DNA of 64,000 bases, taken from contig KV748236.1 of assembly GCA_001692895.1 (NCBI GenBank), positions 62,241 through 126,240 on the forward strand, given 5' to 3'. Positions 22,870 through 36,779 of the stretch are shown here, in pieces (position 1 is the first letter of the stretch; each line of letters starts with the position of its first letter). The notes under the pieces were generated by a model. That model had not been told where the DNA came from. It searched no databases and saw only the letters and a list, made by a program, of their open reading frames with translations. This DNA is from Cenococcum geophilum 1.58. Lineage: Eukaryota > Ascomycota > Dothideomycetes > Gloniales > Gloniaceae. Made by a program: the position numbers and the translations under genes.

Positions 22870-23145
22870 CCATATATCCACCATCTACTATAACGTCTAC
22901 TATAACGTCTACTATATCCGCGCCACCTACTTAGCTATCTACTATATCCGCACCGCCCGCTTAGCTGTCTACTATATCCGCACCCCCCGCTCCGCTATCT
23001 GCTATATCCACACCCCCCGCTTAGCTATCTACTATATCCGCACCCCCTACTTAGCTATCTGCTATATCCGCACCCCCCGCTTAGCTATTTACTATATCTA
23101 CACTACCCGCTTAGCCATCTACTATATCCACGCCACCCCCGCTAG
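22870..23145 (+). repeat. 30-base coding minisatellite, Crypton copy 2
   Basis: Same linker repeat as in copy 1, about 8-9 units with C/T and G/A differences between units. Confidence 0.83.
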
Positions 23146-23574
23146 CGTAGGCGTAAGTAAATACTTAACTACCTCTTTTATTTATCCTTAACTTATAGGC
23201 GCTGCTAAGAAAATATAAGATACTTTAGGGCGGTAATTTGGTATTTTAGCTCTAGGCTAAGTGGACTTTAGGGCTAGCGGATAGGCCGTTAATTAAAGCT
23301 CTTAATTACTACTAGGGGGCGCGCTAGCGGGTTAACGGCGAGGCTATATTCTATAGCCGTCGCCGTAAGATAATTAAGGATATAAGACGGCGCGTAAAAG
23401 ATAGTACGGTAAGAGATAAGAAATAGGCTATTAACCAGCTAGAGCAGCTATAGGGCCGGCGTTCTTTAGATTGGCTTTATAAGAATATCTAATTACTAGC
23501 TCTTAGGGTAGGGGAAAAAGGGAAAGGCTCTATATTAAACAGTATATATATATATATATAATACTATCTTACTA

Positions 23575-23820
23575 TAGGACTACTATAGTAACCAAGACAC
23601 CTTAATATAGGACTACACTATAGTAACTAAGACGTCTTAATATAGGACTACTGTAGTAACCGAGACGCCTTAATATAAGACTATATTATAGTAACCAAGA
23701 CGCCTTAATATAAGACTATACTATAGTAACTAAAACGCCTTAATATAGGACTATACTCTAGTAACCAAGACGTCTTAATATAGGACTATATTACAGTAAC
23801 TAAGACGCCTTAATATAGAA
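23575..23820 (+). repeat. tail minisatellite, Crypton copy 2
   Basis: Same tail repeat as copy 1, about seven units, preceded by a (TA)n run at about 23541-23560. Confidence 0.83.
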
Positions 23821-25696
23821 ATGGCACGCGTTTAGGTGTTTAAAATTTAGAGTAATATTACGCGACTATCTAGAAGTACTAATCTAACTTAAATTATATA
23901 CCTTTTCGCCTAAAATCGCGTATAAAGGTACTTAGGGGTAGTCGCTACGCGACCTTATACGGGGTGGCCCTAACCTCGTATTAACCTAGGCCGTAACTAA
24001 GTTAAATAACCCCCCCTAATATATAATAGGTATCGGAGGTCCGGGTTAGGCTTAGTATAACCTTAGATTACGTATAAGCCCCTAAGGTCCTTAATATATC
24101 GTCCAAATATCGCACCCCCCCTAGGTGGTGGCCCCTACTTTTTAGACGCGTTTTTAAGGCTTAGGTTAGTACTAGGTTAGTATAGAGGGCCTTAACGCGC
24201 CTTTAACCTTATCATTACCTTAACAATCCATTTTCTAACCCTCTACTATTTTCGTGCCCGCGATAGCTCGCGTAGGGCTTCTAATTTTATATAGAAAGGC
24301 CTACCGCAATTCTAATTCTATAATATAGAGCTCTCTTCTTCTTCTCCTATAATATTTACGCGTTTAGTGGCTTTATTTACCCGCGCTATACTTACGCGTC
24401 TCCCCCTTACCTCTTATGGATATAAAGTCTTTTAAGAATCTTCTTACCCTACGGTTCACTTTACGGCTAAAGGAAGCCCCCCTAGCCTCCCCCCCTATAG
24501 CCTCTAGAGCGAATTTAAGGCCTAAATAGCGCGGCTATAGGATATTTATAAGGCCTAGCGCTTAAAGAATATTATAAGGGCGTATAAGCTAAAGTAGAAA
24601 AAGTAGAAAGACTAGTACGCGAGACTAGAAGGCAATATAGATGGCGCCTAGGTAATAGAAGATAAGCTTTACCTATTTCTAGAGCAGTAAGTTATTAACC
24701 GAGAATTATAGGCTACTAGCTATTAAAAACGCAAGTTAAAACGGAAAGAAATATAGAAAGATGGTAAGCGGGCAAAGAAAAGGCAGAAGACGGCTAAGGC
24801 GGGAGGGCAGCTAGGGGGGAAGGTAGCCGTAGGAGCAGCCGCAGCTATAGGGGAAGAAGCTATAAAGGATAAGGAAGGAGAGATATAGGACAAGGAGGCC
24901 CTAGACGCCCTTTTTAATAAAATAATCCGATACTTAGTTATAAATAGCTACATCTCCGCTATTACTAAGCTCTATATATGGTAATTAGAAGATAAGGCCT
25001 CGCAGCCGCTATGGGGGGTAAAGCTCTTAGTAATACTAGACAGCGTTCGCCATAATAAGGACTGGATTTAACGCGTTAACTTTATTAACTAAGGCCTATT
25101 TATAATTACTAGCGGCTATAACATTAAAGGGCTTAAAAGGGTAATTACTTAGTGCTAGAAGACGGGCTCTAAAATACTAGGTTTAGTTAAGTCTTACCTT
25201 TAAACTGCGGCTGAGCATTTATTAGGTTTATATATTACTAGTTTATATAGCTACCATTTTCTAATCTATTCCTTTTCTTAGGCTATACTACTATTACCTA
25301 GGGTAAAAGTAGACGGGATATTTAGCTTACTAACTTTGTCCTTATTAAACTAAAGAATAAAGGGCCTAAACCGGACAAGCTAGCGCCGTATATAATTATA
25401 TTAATAATATAGAGGAAGTAGAATTAGCACAGCAAGGTTAAGTATATAGGCTATATACGCAATACTAACCCTATTCTCTACCCTCTCTCTATAATAGCCT
25501 TCTACTTTTTTAACCGCTAGGGTAAGGACGGCGCTAAGAGCTTCCTATCCTTTCGGTAGCTAGAGGACTACTATAACCTATATATCTTCCCTAGCAGCAT
25601 TAAAGTACCATAATAGCCGCTAAGCTATTATACGCAGTTTAAATAAAATAAGAAGATATTCTAGGGGGTAGGGATTTACTTAAAAGAGAAGACCTA

Positions 25697-25837
25697 TCCC
25701 TTCGCACGTTAGTTTGCGTCCTACGGTATCGATAAGGGCCTGGCCAATAAGAGGCGCGCATTGGGCGCCCGTGTGTACAGCTAGGCACGATGTTCCTAGG
25801 CTTGGCGCCAAGTGTAGGACTCCAACGTGCGAAGGGA
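25697..25837. mobile_element. 141-base TA-flanked MITE in Crypton copy 3
   Basis: Sharp insertion absent from the other three copies. It has perfect 14-base terminal inverted repeats TCCCTTCGCACGTT / AACGTGCGAAGGGA, extended imperfectly by GTCCTAC / GTAGGAC. It is flanked by a TA duplication (25695-25696 and 25838-25839), the target of Tc1/mariner and pogo-type transposases. It has no coding capacity and is GC-rich with intact CpA and TpG, unlike the host sequence, so it arrived after RIP of the array. Confidence 0.93.
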
Positions 25838-26544
25838 TAGCGCCCGTAAGTAGAGCGTCCGGTACGCCAAGCTTAGCGGCGTTAAGAAGACCTAAATTAA
25901 ATAGGCCAGATGCTAGAATACGGACGCAATAATAGGAGCCTACCTTAGCTACCTACCCTATACGTTTATATGGTCAATTACTGGCTTCCTAAAGGAAGGA
26001 AAGGGCTACTTTCTTCCCTACATACGGGAGGTGCTAAAGAAGGCCCTTTACTTAAAGATATAGCCTAAAACTAACGTCTAGCTAAAATATATAAAGACCT
26101 ACCACCTAGATAGGGCTAATAATAAGGTTATATAGCTTAATCTTATAGGCTTAGGATTTCTACGCCTCCTCTATACGCTTAGGGTAATTCTATTATAGGA
26201 TTTAGTAATCCTATATAAGCAGTTCCCGCTCTACCCCCTATAAAAAGACTCCCTTTTTAGCTATAAGAAGTACTAAAGGTTTACTATACGGGTAAAAAGC
26301 TTACTGGCTAATATAGTTACGCTAAATAAACTAATAATGCGGAAATACTAGCCCGCCTATAAGGCCGTAGCTAAGCTAAGATATAAAGCCGCAATCTTAA
26401 AGATTAAGGGGATTTAGTTACACGTATATACAATCTTAAAACGCCTTAGCAAGATAAAAAGATTATTAGTATTATTTATACCTATACCTATATAGATCTA
26501 ATAAGGAAAGATAGGTATCTAAATAGGGCCTATAGAGTCTATAT

Positions 26545-26815
26545 ATCCACCGTCTACTATAACATCTACTATAACGTCTACTATATCCGCGCCACCTACT
26601 TAGCTATCTACCATATCCGCACCGCCCGCTTAGCTATCTACTATATCCGCACCCCCTACTCCACTATCTACTATATCCGCACCCCCTACTTAGCTATCTA
26701 CTATATCCGCACCCCCTACTTAGCTATCTGCTATATCCGCACCCCCCGCTTAGCTATCTATTATATCTACACTACCTGCTTAGCTATCTACTATATCCGC
26801 GCCGCCCCTATTAGC
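26545..26815 (+). repeat. 30-base coding minisatellite, Crypton copy 3
   Basis: Linker repeat as in copies 1 and 2, about 8 units. Confidence 0.83.
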
Positions 26816-27236
26816 GTAGGCGCAAGCAAATACTTAACTATTTCTCCTATTTATCCTTAACCCGTAGACGCTACTAAGAAAATATAAGATACTTTAGGGC
26901 GGCAATTTAGTATTCTAGCTCTGGGCTAAGTGGACTTTAGGGCTAGTAGGTAGGCTGTTAATTAAAGCTCTTAATTACTGCTAGGGGGCGCGCTAGCGGG
27001 TTAACGGCGAGGCTATATTCTATAACCGTCGCCGTAAAATAATTAAGGATATAAGACGGCGCGTAAAAGACGGTATGGCAAAAGATAAGAGATAGGCTAT
27101 TAACTAGCTAGAGCAGCTATAGGGCCGGCGTTCTTTAAATTAGCTTTATAAGAATATCTAACTACTAGCTCTTAGGGTAGGGGAGGGAAAAAAAGGCTCT
27201 ATATTAAACAGTATATATATATATATAATACTATCT

Positions 27237-27485
27237 TACTATAGAACTACTATAGTAACCGAGACGCCTTAATATAGGACTGTACTATAGTAACCGAGAC
27301 GTCTTAATATAGGACTACTGCAGTAACCGAGACGCCTTAATATAAGACTATACTATAGTAACCAAGACGCCTTAATATAAGACTATACTATAGTAACTAA
27401 GACGCCTTAATATAGGACTATACTCTAGTAACCGAGACGTCTTAATATAGGACTATATTATAGTAACTAAGACGCCTTAATATAG
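27237..27485 (+). repeat. tail minisatellite, Crypton copy 3
   Basis: Tail repeat as in copy 1, about seven units. Confidence 0.83.
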
Positions 27486-30094
27486 GAATAGCACNCGTTT
27501 AGGTGTTTAAAATTTAGAGTAATATTACGCAACTATCTAGAAGTACTAATCTAACTTAAATTATATACCTTTTCGCCTAAAATCGCGTGCAAAGGTACTT
27601 GGGGGCGGTCGCTGCGCGACCTTATATGGGGTTCGCGCTAATTATTAGTAGGGGTGGCCCTAACCTTATATTAACCTAGGCCATAACTAAGCTAAATAAC
27701 TCCCCCTAATATGTAATAGGTATCGGAGGTCTAAGTTAGGCTTAGTATAACCTTAGGTTACGCATAAGCCCCTAAGGTCCTTAACATATTATCTAAATAT
27801 TATACCCCCCCTAGGTAGTGGCCCCTACTTTTTAGACGCGTTTTTAAGGCCTAGGTTAGTACTGGGTTAGTATAGAGGGCCTTAGCGCGCCTTTAACCTT
27901 ATCGTCGCCTTAACAATCTATTTTCTAACCCTCTACTATTTTTATGCCCGCGATAGCTTATATAGGGCTTCTAATTTTATATAGAAAGGCTTACTATAAT
28001 TCTAATTCTATAATATAGAGCTTTCTTCTTCTTCTCCTGTAATATTTACGCGTTCGGTAGCTTTATTTACCCGCGCCGCGCTTATATATCTCCCCCTTAC
28101 CTTTTATAGATATAGAGTCTTTTAAGAATCTTCTTACCCTATAGTCCACTTTACGGCTAAAGGAAGCCCCCCTAGCCTCCCCCCCCTTATAGCCTCTAGA
28201 GCGAATTTAAGGCCTAGATAGTATAGCTATAGGATATTTATAAGGCCTAGCGCTTAAAGAATACTATAAGGGCGTATAAGCCAAAGCAAAAAGAGTAGGA
28301 AGACTAGTACGCGAGACTAAAAGGTAATATAGACGGCGCCCGGGTAATAGAAGATAAGCTTTACCTATTTCTAGAGTAGTAAGTTATTAACTAAGAATTA
28401 CGGGCCGCTAGCTATTAAAAACGTAAGTTAAAATAGAAAGAGATATGGAAAGATAATAAGCGGGTAAAGAAGAGGTAGAAGACGGCTAAGGCAGAAAGGC
28501 AGCTAGGGGGGAAGGCAGCTATAGGGGCAGCCGCAGCTATAGGGGAAGAAGCTATAAAGGATAAGGAAGGAGAGATATAGGACAAGGAGGCCCTAAACGC
28601 CCTTTTTAACAAAATAATCCGATACTTAGTTATAAATAGCTATATCTCCGCTATTACTAAGCTCTATATATAGTAATTAGAAGGTAAGGCCTTGCAGCCA
28701 CTATAGGGGGTAAAGCTCTTAGCGGTACTAAACAGCGTTTACCGTAATAAGGACTGGATTTAATACGTTAACTTTATTAACTAAGGCCTATTTATAATTA
28801 CTAGCGGCTATAACGTTAAAGGGCTTAAAAGGGTAATTACTTAGTGCTAGGAGACGGGCTCTAAAATGCTAGGTTTAGTTAAGTCTTACCTTTAAACTAC
28901 GGCCGAGTATTTATTAGGTTTGTATATTACTAGTCTATATAGCTACTATTTTTTAACCTATTCCTTTTCTTAGGCTATACTACTATTACTTAGGGTGAAA
29001 GTAGATGGGATATTTAGCTTGCTAACTTTATCCTTATTAAACTAAAGAATAAAGGGCCTAAACTAGATAAGCTAGCGCCGTATATAATTATGTTAATAAT
29101 ATAGGGGAAGCAGAATTAGTATAGTAAGGTTAAGTATATAGGCTATATACGCAATACTAACCCCATCTTCTACCCTCTCTCTATAATAGCCTTTTACTTC
29201 TTTAACCGCTAGGGTAAAGACGGCGCTAAGAGCTTCCTATCCTTTTGGTAGCTAGAGGACTACTATAACCTATACGTCTTCCCTAGCAGTATTAAAGTAC
29301 CGTAATGGCCGCTAAGCTATTATACGCAGTTTAAATAGAATAAGAAGATGTTCTAGGGGGTAGGGATTTACTTAAAAGAGAAGACCTATAGCGCCTGTAA
29401 GTAAAGCGTCTGGCATACTAAGCTTAGCGGCGTTAAGGAAACCTAAATTAGATAGGCTAGACGCTAAAATACGGACGCAATAATAGGAGCCTACCTTAGC
29501 TACCTACCCCGTACGTTTATATGGTTAATTACCGGCTTCTTAAAGAAGGAAAAGGGCTACTTTCTTCCCCGCGCGCGAGAGGTGCTAAAGGAGGCCCTTT
29601 ACTTAAAGATATGGCCTAAGACTAACGTCTAGCTAAAACGTATAGAGACCTACTACCTAGATAGGGCTGATAATAAGGTTATATAGCTTAACCTTATAGG
29701 CTTAGGATTTCTACGCCTCCTCTATACGCTTAGGGTAATCCTATTATAGGACTTAGTAATCCTACGTAAGTAGTTCCCGCTCCACCCCCTATAAAAGGAC
29801 TCCCTTTTTGGCTATAAGGAGTACTAAAGGTTTACCGCATGGGTAAAAAGCTCGCTAGCTAATGTAGTTACGCTAAATAAACTAATAATGCGGAAATACT
29901 GGCCCGCCTATAAGGCCGTAGCTAAGCTAAGATATAAGGCCGCAATCTTAAAGATTAAGGGGGTTTAGTTATACGTATATACGATTTTAAAACGCCTTAG
30001 CAAGATAAAAAGGTTATTAGTATTATTTATACCTATACCTATATAGATCTAGTAAAGAAAGACGGGTATCTAGATAGGGCTTATAGAGTCTATA

Positions 30095-30335
30095 TATCCA
30101 CCATCTACCATAACGTCTACTATAACGTCTACTATATCCGCGCTACCTACTTAGCTATCTACTATATCCGCACCCCCTACTCCGCTATCTACTATATCTA
30201 CACCCCCTACTTAGCTATCTACTATATCCGCACCCCCTACTTAGCTATCTGCTATATCCGTACCCCCTACTTAGCTATCTACTATATCTATACTACCCGC
30301 TTAGCCATCTACTATATCCGCGCTACCCCTATTAG
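30095..30335 (+). repeat. 30-base coding minisatellite, Crypton copy 4
   Basis: Linker repeat, about one unit shorter than in the other copies, so copy number varies. Confidence 0.83.
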
Positions 30336-30762
30336 CATAGGCGTAAGCAGATACTTAACCACCTCTCCTATTTATCCTTAACCTATAGGCGCTGCTAAGA
30401 AAATATAAGATACTTTAGGGCGGTAATTTAGTATTCTAGCTCTAGGCTAAGTGGACTTTAGGGCTAGCGGGTAGGCCGTTAATTAAAGCTCTTAATCGCT
30501 GTTAGGGGGCGCGCTAGCGGGTTAACGGCGAGGCTATATTCTATAGCCGTCGCCATAAGATAATTAAGGATATAAGACGGTGCGTAAAAGACGGTATAGT
30601 AAGAGATAAGAGATAGGCTATTAACTAGCTAGAGCAGCTATAGGGCCGGCGTTCTTTAGATTGGCTTTATAAGAATATCTAACTGCTAGCTCTTAGGGTG
30701 GGGGAGGGAGGGAAAGGCTCTGTATTAAACAGTATATATATATATATAATACTATCTTACTA

Positions 30763-31010
30763 TAGAACTACTACAGTAACCGAGACGCCTTAATGTAGGA
30801 CTGCACTGTAGTAACCAAGACGTCTTAATATAGGACTACTGTAGTGACCGAGACGCCTTAATATAAGACTACACTGTAGTAACCGAGACGCCTTAATATA
30901 AGACTATACTATAGTAACTAAGACGCCTTAATATAGGACTATACTCTAGCGACCAAGACGTCTTAATATAGGACTATATTACAGTAACTGAGACGCCTTA
31001 ATATAGGAAT
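30763..31010 (+). repeat. tail minisatellite, Crypton copy 4
   Basis: Tail repeat, about seven units. It retains more CAGTAACCGAGACG-type (less mutated) units than the other copies. Confidence 0.83.
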
Positions 31011-31119
31011 GGCACGCGTTTAGGTGTTTAAAATTTAGAGCAATATTACGCAACCGTCCAGAAGTACCGATCTAACTTAAATTATGTACCTTTTCGCCTA
31101 AAATCGCGTGCAAAGGTAC

Positions 31120-31305
31120 TGTTACGTAACTCGTATTGAGCTGTTCATTGATGAAATGGGTTAATTGATTAATGATCTTGTTTTAAGGTTAATTGATTTT
31201 GGACCTAGGGCCCTCGGGCTTAGATGAAGAGGTTTATACTATACGTGACTTGTGTACGTGACTTGTGTACGGTCTACGCCTCCAGAGAATACAGATTATC
31301 TGATA
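31120..31305 (-). repeat. LTR of the minus-strand Copia (3' copy)
   Basis: 186 bases, TGTTACGTAACTCG...ATTATCTGATA on the plus strand. Differs from the partner only by transitions, and includes a duplicated CGTGACTTGTGTA. Confidence 0.93.
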
Positions 31306-31384
31306 CACCCCCTTAGCTTCGAGCTCTTTGAGGTTAAAGCTAACCATCTTTCTACTAAATTCTGCCAACTTCTGCTAACCAATC

Positions 31385-31452
31385 AGGATTTTCTATGCCC
31401 GGTATAGAAAATCGCTATTAGCTCGCTTACGGCTAGCGCCTTAGTGACCCTT
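31385..31452. repeat. hairpin module shared with another Copia element
   Basis: GATTTTCTAT-loop-ATAGAAAATC stem followed by GCTATTAGCTCGCTTACGGC and TAGCGCCTTAG. A close copy lies at 51930-51997 in a different Copia family. Both sit downstream of pol, but in opposite orientation relative to pol. Confidence 0.7.
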
Positions 31453-34400
31453 CTCGTGCTCGTTAATGCGTTAATTAAACCATAATCTCATCTAAATTCT
31501 TCCGTTTTGCTCTAATACTGTCCCTAAGGTCATCTAGTTGCTTCTCCTTATTTAGCCGCTCCTTAATATCCACTATTCCGATTATATTAACGAAGCTTTA
31601 AAACCTCTACTTGGGCAGGGCCTTCGTAAGTCTATCAGCGATTATCTCCTTCGTCGCTATCCATTGAAATTATACTCGTCTCATTGTGTATTCCTGACGT
31701 AGCTAGTGTTAATGGATATTAATGTGTCGGAGCTTCGTAATCAGCTTTGCCGTGTCTTCTGTGATTAGTTAGAGTGTCTAGGTGTTATCGCATTTGATAA
31801 TTAAGGGCTTGTTTAGGCGTAGCGTTATTACTTTAAACAGCCTGCTAATAAAGATAGCTTCCTTTACTGTCTATAATAGGGCTAATAACTTAGCTTCTAT
31901 GCTTAACGTTGTAACTATACCCTGCTTATTTGCTCTCTAGGCAATCGGCCCCCTAAATAGCTTTATAATGTATCCTTACGAGCTCTTTTTGTTAATAGAG
32001 TTGTCCGTGAATAATGCGTCGCTAGTATAGATAAATGATTGCGCACCGTCTCTTCCGTCGTCTCGTCCTTTATTACATATTCCTTTATCTCTCCCTTTAC
32101 CGTTCATTCCTTCCTTATCTCCTCCATAGCAGATTGCTCTGCTTCTCGTGCTATATAGGTACTGGATGACTCTTTCTACCGCTTAATAATACTCTTAGCT
32201 TAGGTTCTAATTGAACCTTACTAGCCGTAATACTGCGAAGGCAATATCTGGACGCGTTATAGTGGCTATATAGAGTACTGAACCTAATTTTCTCTAATAT
32301 AGCATCGTAGAGGCTGGTAGGGATATAGGACGGACTAATAGGTCTATATTGGGGGACGGAGGCGTCAGACGGATTATACGGTGATCAGTAGGGAGGAGTT
32401 CTGATTCTACCATAGGAGTGTCTAGAAGACGCCCTCTGAGATCTATCTTATACTAATTAGCTATCTTCTCTATATAGGCTTCCTAGGATAGCCATAGGAG
32501 CCTTTAGCTATAATTGCGTAGCACGTAAATTCCTAGGAACTATTTTAGCTCGCTAAGGGTACTTATCTGGTATTCCTTGCTTAGCTCCTTAATTGCTTCT
32601 TAAGCTTTCTTCTTATTTGTCTTTCGGTAGCAGAAGACAATATTGTTAATGTAGAAGAAGACGACTATTTTACCTTTTAGCATAATATACGGCTCCTAGG
32701 GTACTTCTTTAAAACCTAATTCGTTTAATAAGCTCGTAAGATTCTTCTGCTATAGTAGTGGTAATCGTTATAGTCCGTATAGGGCTTTTCTTAAGCGTAG
32801 TACTTTGTCTATCTTTCCTTTATTGAACCCTAGCGGTAGCTTTATATAGATGACCTTGTTAAGATCGCAATAAACAAACGCATTAACTGTATCTATCTAT
32901 GTTGTCTCTAGGTCGAATTTTGTAGTGATCGCTATAAGGGTTCGGAAGGTCGTACTAGCTAATGTAGTAGCTCTTGTAGGTAGGTCTCCTAGGGCCTATT
33001 GATTTCCGCAGACTATTAAGCGTGCCTTATATTTCTAGAGAAATCCGTACTTATCTATCTTATAGACGAATACCTATATTAAGCTAAGGACCTGCTATCC
33101 CTTTACATACTTCTTATCTGTTTCTTAAAACGACCTCATTTGATGATAAGATTGAAGATAGGCTTGTTAAGCCTCTTAGAACTAATCTTAAAGAGGATGC
33201 GTATTAAGGTCCCAGATTGACTAGGGTAGCGGAGGTAAGTTCTTCCTATATAATCTAACATCGCGTATTCTGCCTGATTTTAGCTTGCTATTATTAAGTT
33301 AACTATTAAGGTTAAACTTCCTTCCTACTAAGAAGGCGCCGTAATAGGTTAACGTGATCCTTTTAGTAATAAAGTCTTTAAACCTATTATTGCTGGCTTC
33401 CTTAAATAAGTCTTTAACTAAGTCATTAGGCACCCCCTAAGTGTTAAACGCATCTCCTGCTTAATAAGCGACGTCTTAATTAGTACCTTATACATCTAAC
33501 TTTGTAGGATACTCGACGTAAAAGGTATATGGAGATTCTTCGTCTTCTTCTGTTAGAGGTGGTATATAGTACGTATCTTTAAGGGCTCTTGTAAGCTCGA
33601 GATCTGCTAACTTATTAAAGGCTTAAACTGGCTCATTAACGTCGTCATCTTCCTCTTAAATTGATGGTTTAAGTACTTCTTTATTATCTTTTAGAAGGAC
33701 CTTATTCTTAGTCTAGGTATCAGGTAGTTAAATCTTCTTAATTAGTATATCTAATTCGGCGTGTAGGTCCTCTGAGATATCCATTCGCTTGCCGTTAAAG
33801 AATATCTTTTTGTTAAAGATAACATCCCTTATAGAGATAACGATACCCTTATATGGGATCTAGATCCTATAGATATTAGTAGAGTTATAGCTAATGAGGT
33901 AGCTAATATAAGCTTATAGATCTAGCTTACTTAGCCTTTTCTTCTTTAGCTAGGCGTCCGACGTTATTACGTATACTCTATAGCTATAGGCTTTTAGGTA
34001 CGCTAGTTACGGTTTTCTTAATCTCCTATTTGCTAGGTAGGTATAGAACCTCTTATATAGCGATTTCTATCCATTACTTTCTTGTAGCGTTTAATCTCGA
34101 AGGTATACTATATAGTTAACTATCTCGTTCCATAGATTATGTGGTAGATTAGTAGTAATTCTTATAGCACGTCCTTTCTCAATAATAACACCCCCTAAGC
34201 GTTTGGCGGTACCGTTTTATACTTACGTATATGGCGCCGAAGGCTTAAATGTAATCCCTTACGTCCGTAGCTATTTAAGGGTTCTCCTTCTCCCTAGCTC
34301 GTTATCTAATCTAATAGTATTAACTTTAAGGTTATACCTTAGACGAATCTATTATATAAAATCTTTAAGCACTTATAGTGTCTCCTTCTCCTTGCTATGC

Positions 34401-36779
34401 GTTGTTATAAAATACGAGAAGGTTCTTCCTAAGAAGGTATTGTGGATAAACATAACTCGTACAAATCCAGTATGCGCTTCCTTAAGGTTAGTCCAGTTAA
34501 TATGGAGGTCAAGATAGGGTTTATTAATTTTCCGTTTTGAGAACCTTCGTAAGACCTGACGCTTAATTTTAGCGAGACTGCAGTGTTAATATTCCGTCGT
34601 CTTTAGGCCTTAAAGCTTAACTTCTAGGGCGTTAAGACCTAGATAATAAAGGCTTATAGGTCCTAGATAACCTAGACGCAGATGCTATAGACGTGTATCT
34701 CCTTTTAAGTCTGGATATGCGTCTCTTAACAATATCCGCTTCCGTTAACGGCGCGTTAAACGGCTGATATTGAATGCGGATTTTAAGTTTCCTGATTAGA
34801 CGTATTTGATAGTCTATTATCTATAATGTTCTTCCATTTAATATAGGATTGTATTATCCTTTTAAACGAGAAGATTGTTGTCTCCTTTATTGTCCTAGTA
34901 GTATCCTCGTTTTTGAAGTAGACGGAACGACACTAGATTTGTATTAAAGTCCGTATAAAAGGCAACGTCCTTAAGACGTAGGATTCCTTTGCTCTTATCT
35001 AGTTTTATGACTTAGATAGTGATGTCGCTATAGCCTAGTATAGGCACTTGTAAGCTGCCGGCGATAATATATTTATATTTTAAAGCTTTCTTAAAATTAT
35101 AAAAACGAGAGAGGTTATTAAAGATGTGGAGAGTGGTTTCTGAGTTAAGAATAGTTAATAGCTTTAATGGATAGAGTTGACCGGTGTGATACAATTCTAG
35201 GAATATTGTATTAGTTTTTCCCTTAATCTTAACTTCCTGGCTCTTGTCCTATCGTTATTAAGCTTTGTCTTCTTGTTCTTTAAGTCTGATCTTTATAACT
35301 TAGTTAGTAAGGTCCTTATTCTTTTTTACCTTCTTTAGTGCCTTTTTAATGCGAGCATCTTCTATTGTGACTCCTATAGGTCTCTTATCTTTAAATAAAT
35401 ACTAATAGTCCTTAAGGGAGTGTCCTCGTATTCCGCACGCTAAGCACTTAGGCGTTAGCTTCTTATAGGATGTCTCCTTATCTACTAGTGTCCTGGCTCT
35501 CTTTAAGCGTCTATTATGTGCTAAGGCTCCTCTTTGTAAACCTTTAGTAGTATTAGAGTGATCCTTAATGGCTTACTCTACGAAGTCTGTATTAAAGGTA
35601 CTCCCCCTTATAGTAGTATTAGCTTTCTTTAAGGGTCTTATAAGTCCTTCTTATAGCTCCTTTACTACTCTACGGTATTTGGAAGATCTCGACTTCTAAG
35701 GGTCATTTGACTCGGTAGTGTACTTCACATAGTAGGTGTTACTAAAAGGTCGAATAATGTCTGCTAAATCTTAAAGCCAGATTCCTTCTGACATTTAAGG
35801 GATCTTATACTTCTCTCCTAGTACCATTATATATTCCCATTGATTTAGCTATAGATTTAATTTTGACAACTGTTTAAACCCCTTAAGGGCTTCTGTGTAC
35901 TAGTATTATACCTTCTTTTTAATAAATGATAAGGTAGGTTTGGTGTTCTCCTTTAGTTAAGATAGCCATTCTTTAACTATTAAGGAAGGGTTAAGCAGTA
36001 GCTTCTTTTAAATTAATACTATAGACGTAATCTGGGTTTGTATCTGTTGTAGATACTCTTCCTATTTTAGGAAGTACTTTATATCTTAGTTGTAGTATCA
36101 TCTGCTGTTTTTGTACGCCCTCTATTAATTCGTTAAGAGCTATGCATATAAGGTTACATTCTTATTAAAATCTATGACCTTTGGAAGAGGTGGTTTTTTA
36201 AGTAGACCTTCTTGAGGTACTTTTATGGCTGGGTTAATATAGGCCCAAATTTACTGATTTATAAGGGCTCGGAGCTGCCATAGCTATTATTCCTAGTCTT
36301 CTGGCTTATTAAGGATAATTATAGTTAACAAACTTAATGGTAGTGTTATTTGACTAATAGGCAAAGGAGAAATTAAGATGGTATTTTGTTATTAGGATTG
36401 TCCTTATTGTTAGGATTATCCTAGTCGTCAGAATCGTCCTTTAATAATTAAGGTGAAATCTTATAGAATCTCGTGGAATCTCGTAGAATCTTGTCCTGTA
36501 ATAATTAAGGTAGGATTTCTATTAGTCTGCGTCTTGATAATAAGGTGTCAGAGTCTAATAATAAGGTAGAATTTCGTTATTAGGATTGTCCTGTTGTTAG
36601 GATTATCCTTTGACGATAAGGATGCTTATGTTAGGATCGTTCTTTGACCGATATTTGTGTTAGGGTTGTCCTTTAACCGATATTCGTATTAGGATCGTCC
36701 TGTAAGGATGAGGTAGAATTTCTTTAAATAATAAGTAATAGCTGAATAGCTTCTTAAGTCGGCGGACCGGGCTTATAAC

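Larger units (their letters stand above)
20501..24029 (+). pseudogene. Crypton copy 2
   Basis: 3,529 bases, collinear with copy 1. The longest surviving frame (22299-22529) reads MWSITGFLKEEKGYFLPRA, EVLEEALYLKIWPKTNIWLK, then YYLDRANNKVIQLNLIGLGF. This is the segment just after the catalytic Tyr, and the clearest proof of Crypton identity. It has lost about 22 bases near the right end (GGGGTTCGCGCTAATTATTAGTAG region), apparently between short direct repeats. The start codon has mutated to ATA. Confidence 0.8.
24030..27719 (+). pseudogene. Crypton copy 3, carrying a MITE
   Basis: 3,690 bases, of which 143 are a 141-base MITE plus a TA duplication (25695-25839). Otherwise collinear with the other copies and equally riddled with stops. 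Position 27495 is an unread base. The MITE splits the region between PFSIKVP-like and SYKE-like recombinase residues, upstream of GAYLSYLP. Confidence 0.8.

Noticed and set aside
25714..25932. 72-codon frame across the MITE in Crypton copy 3
   Set aside because: Created by the MITE insertion joining host sequence. It has no independent protein character.
19330..31010. CRISPR-like regularly spaced repeats
   Set aside because: Direct repeats without unique spacers, in a eukaryotic transposon. These are minisatellites.
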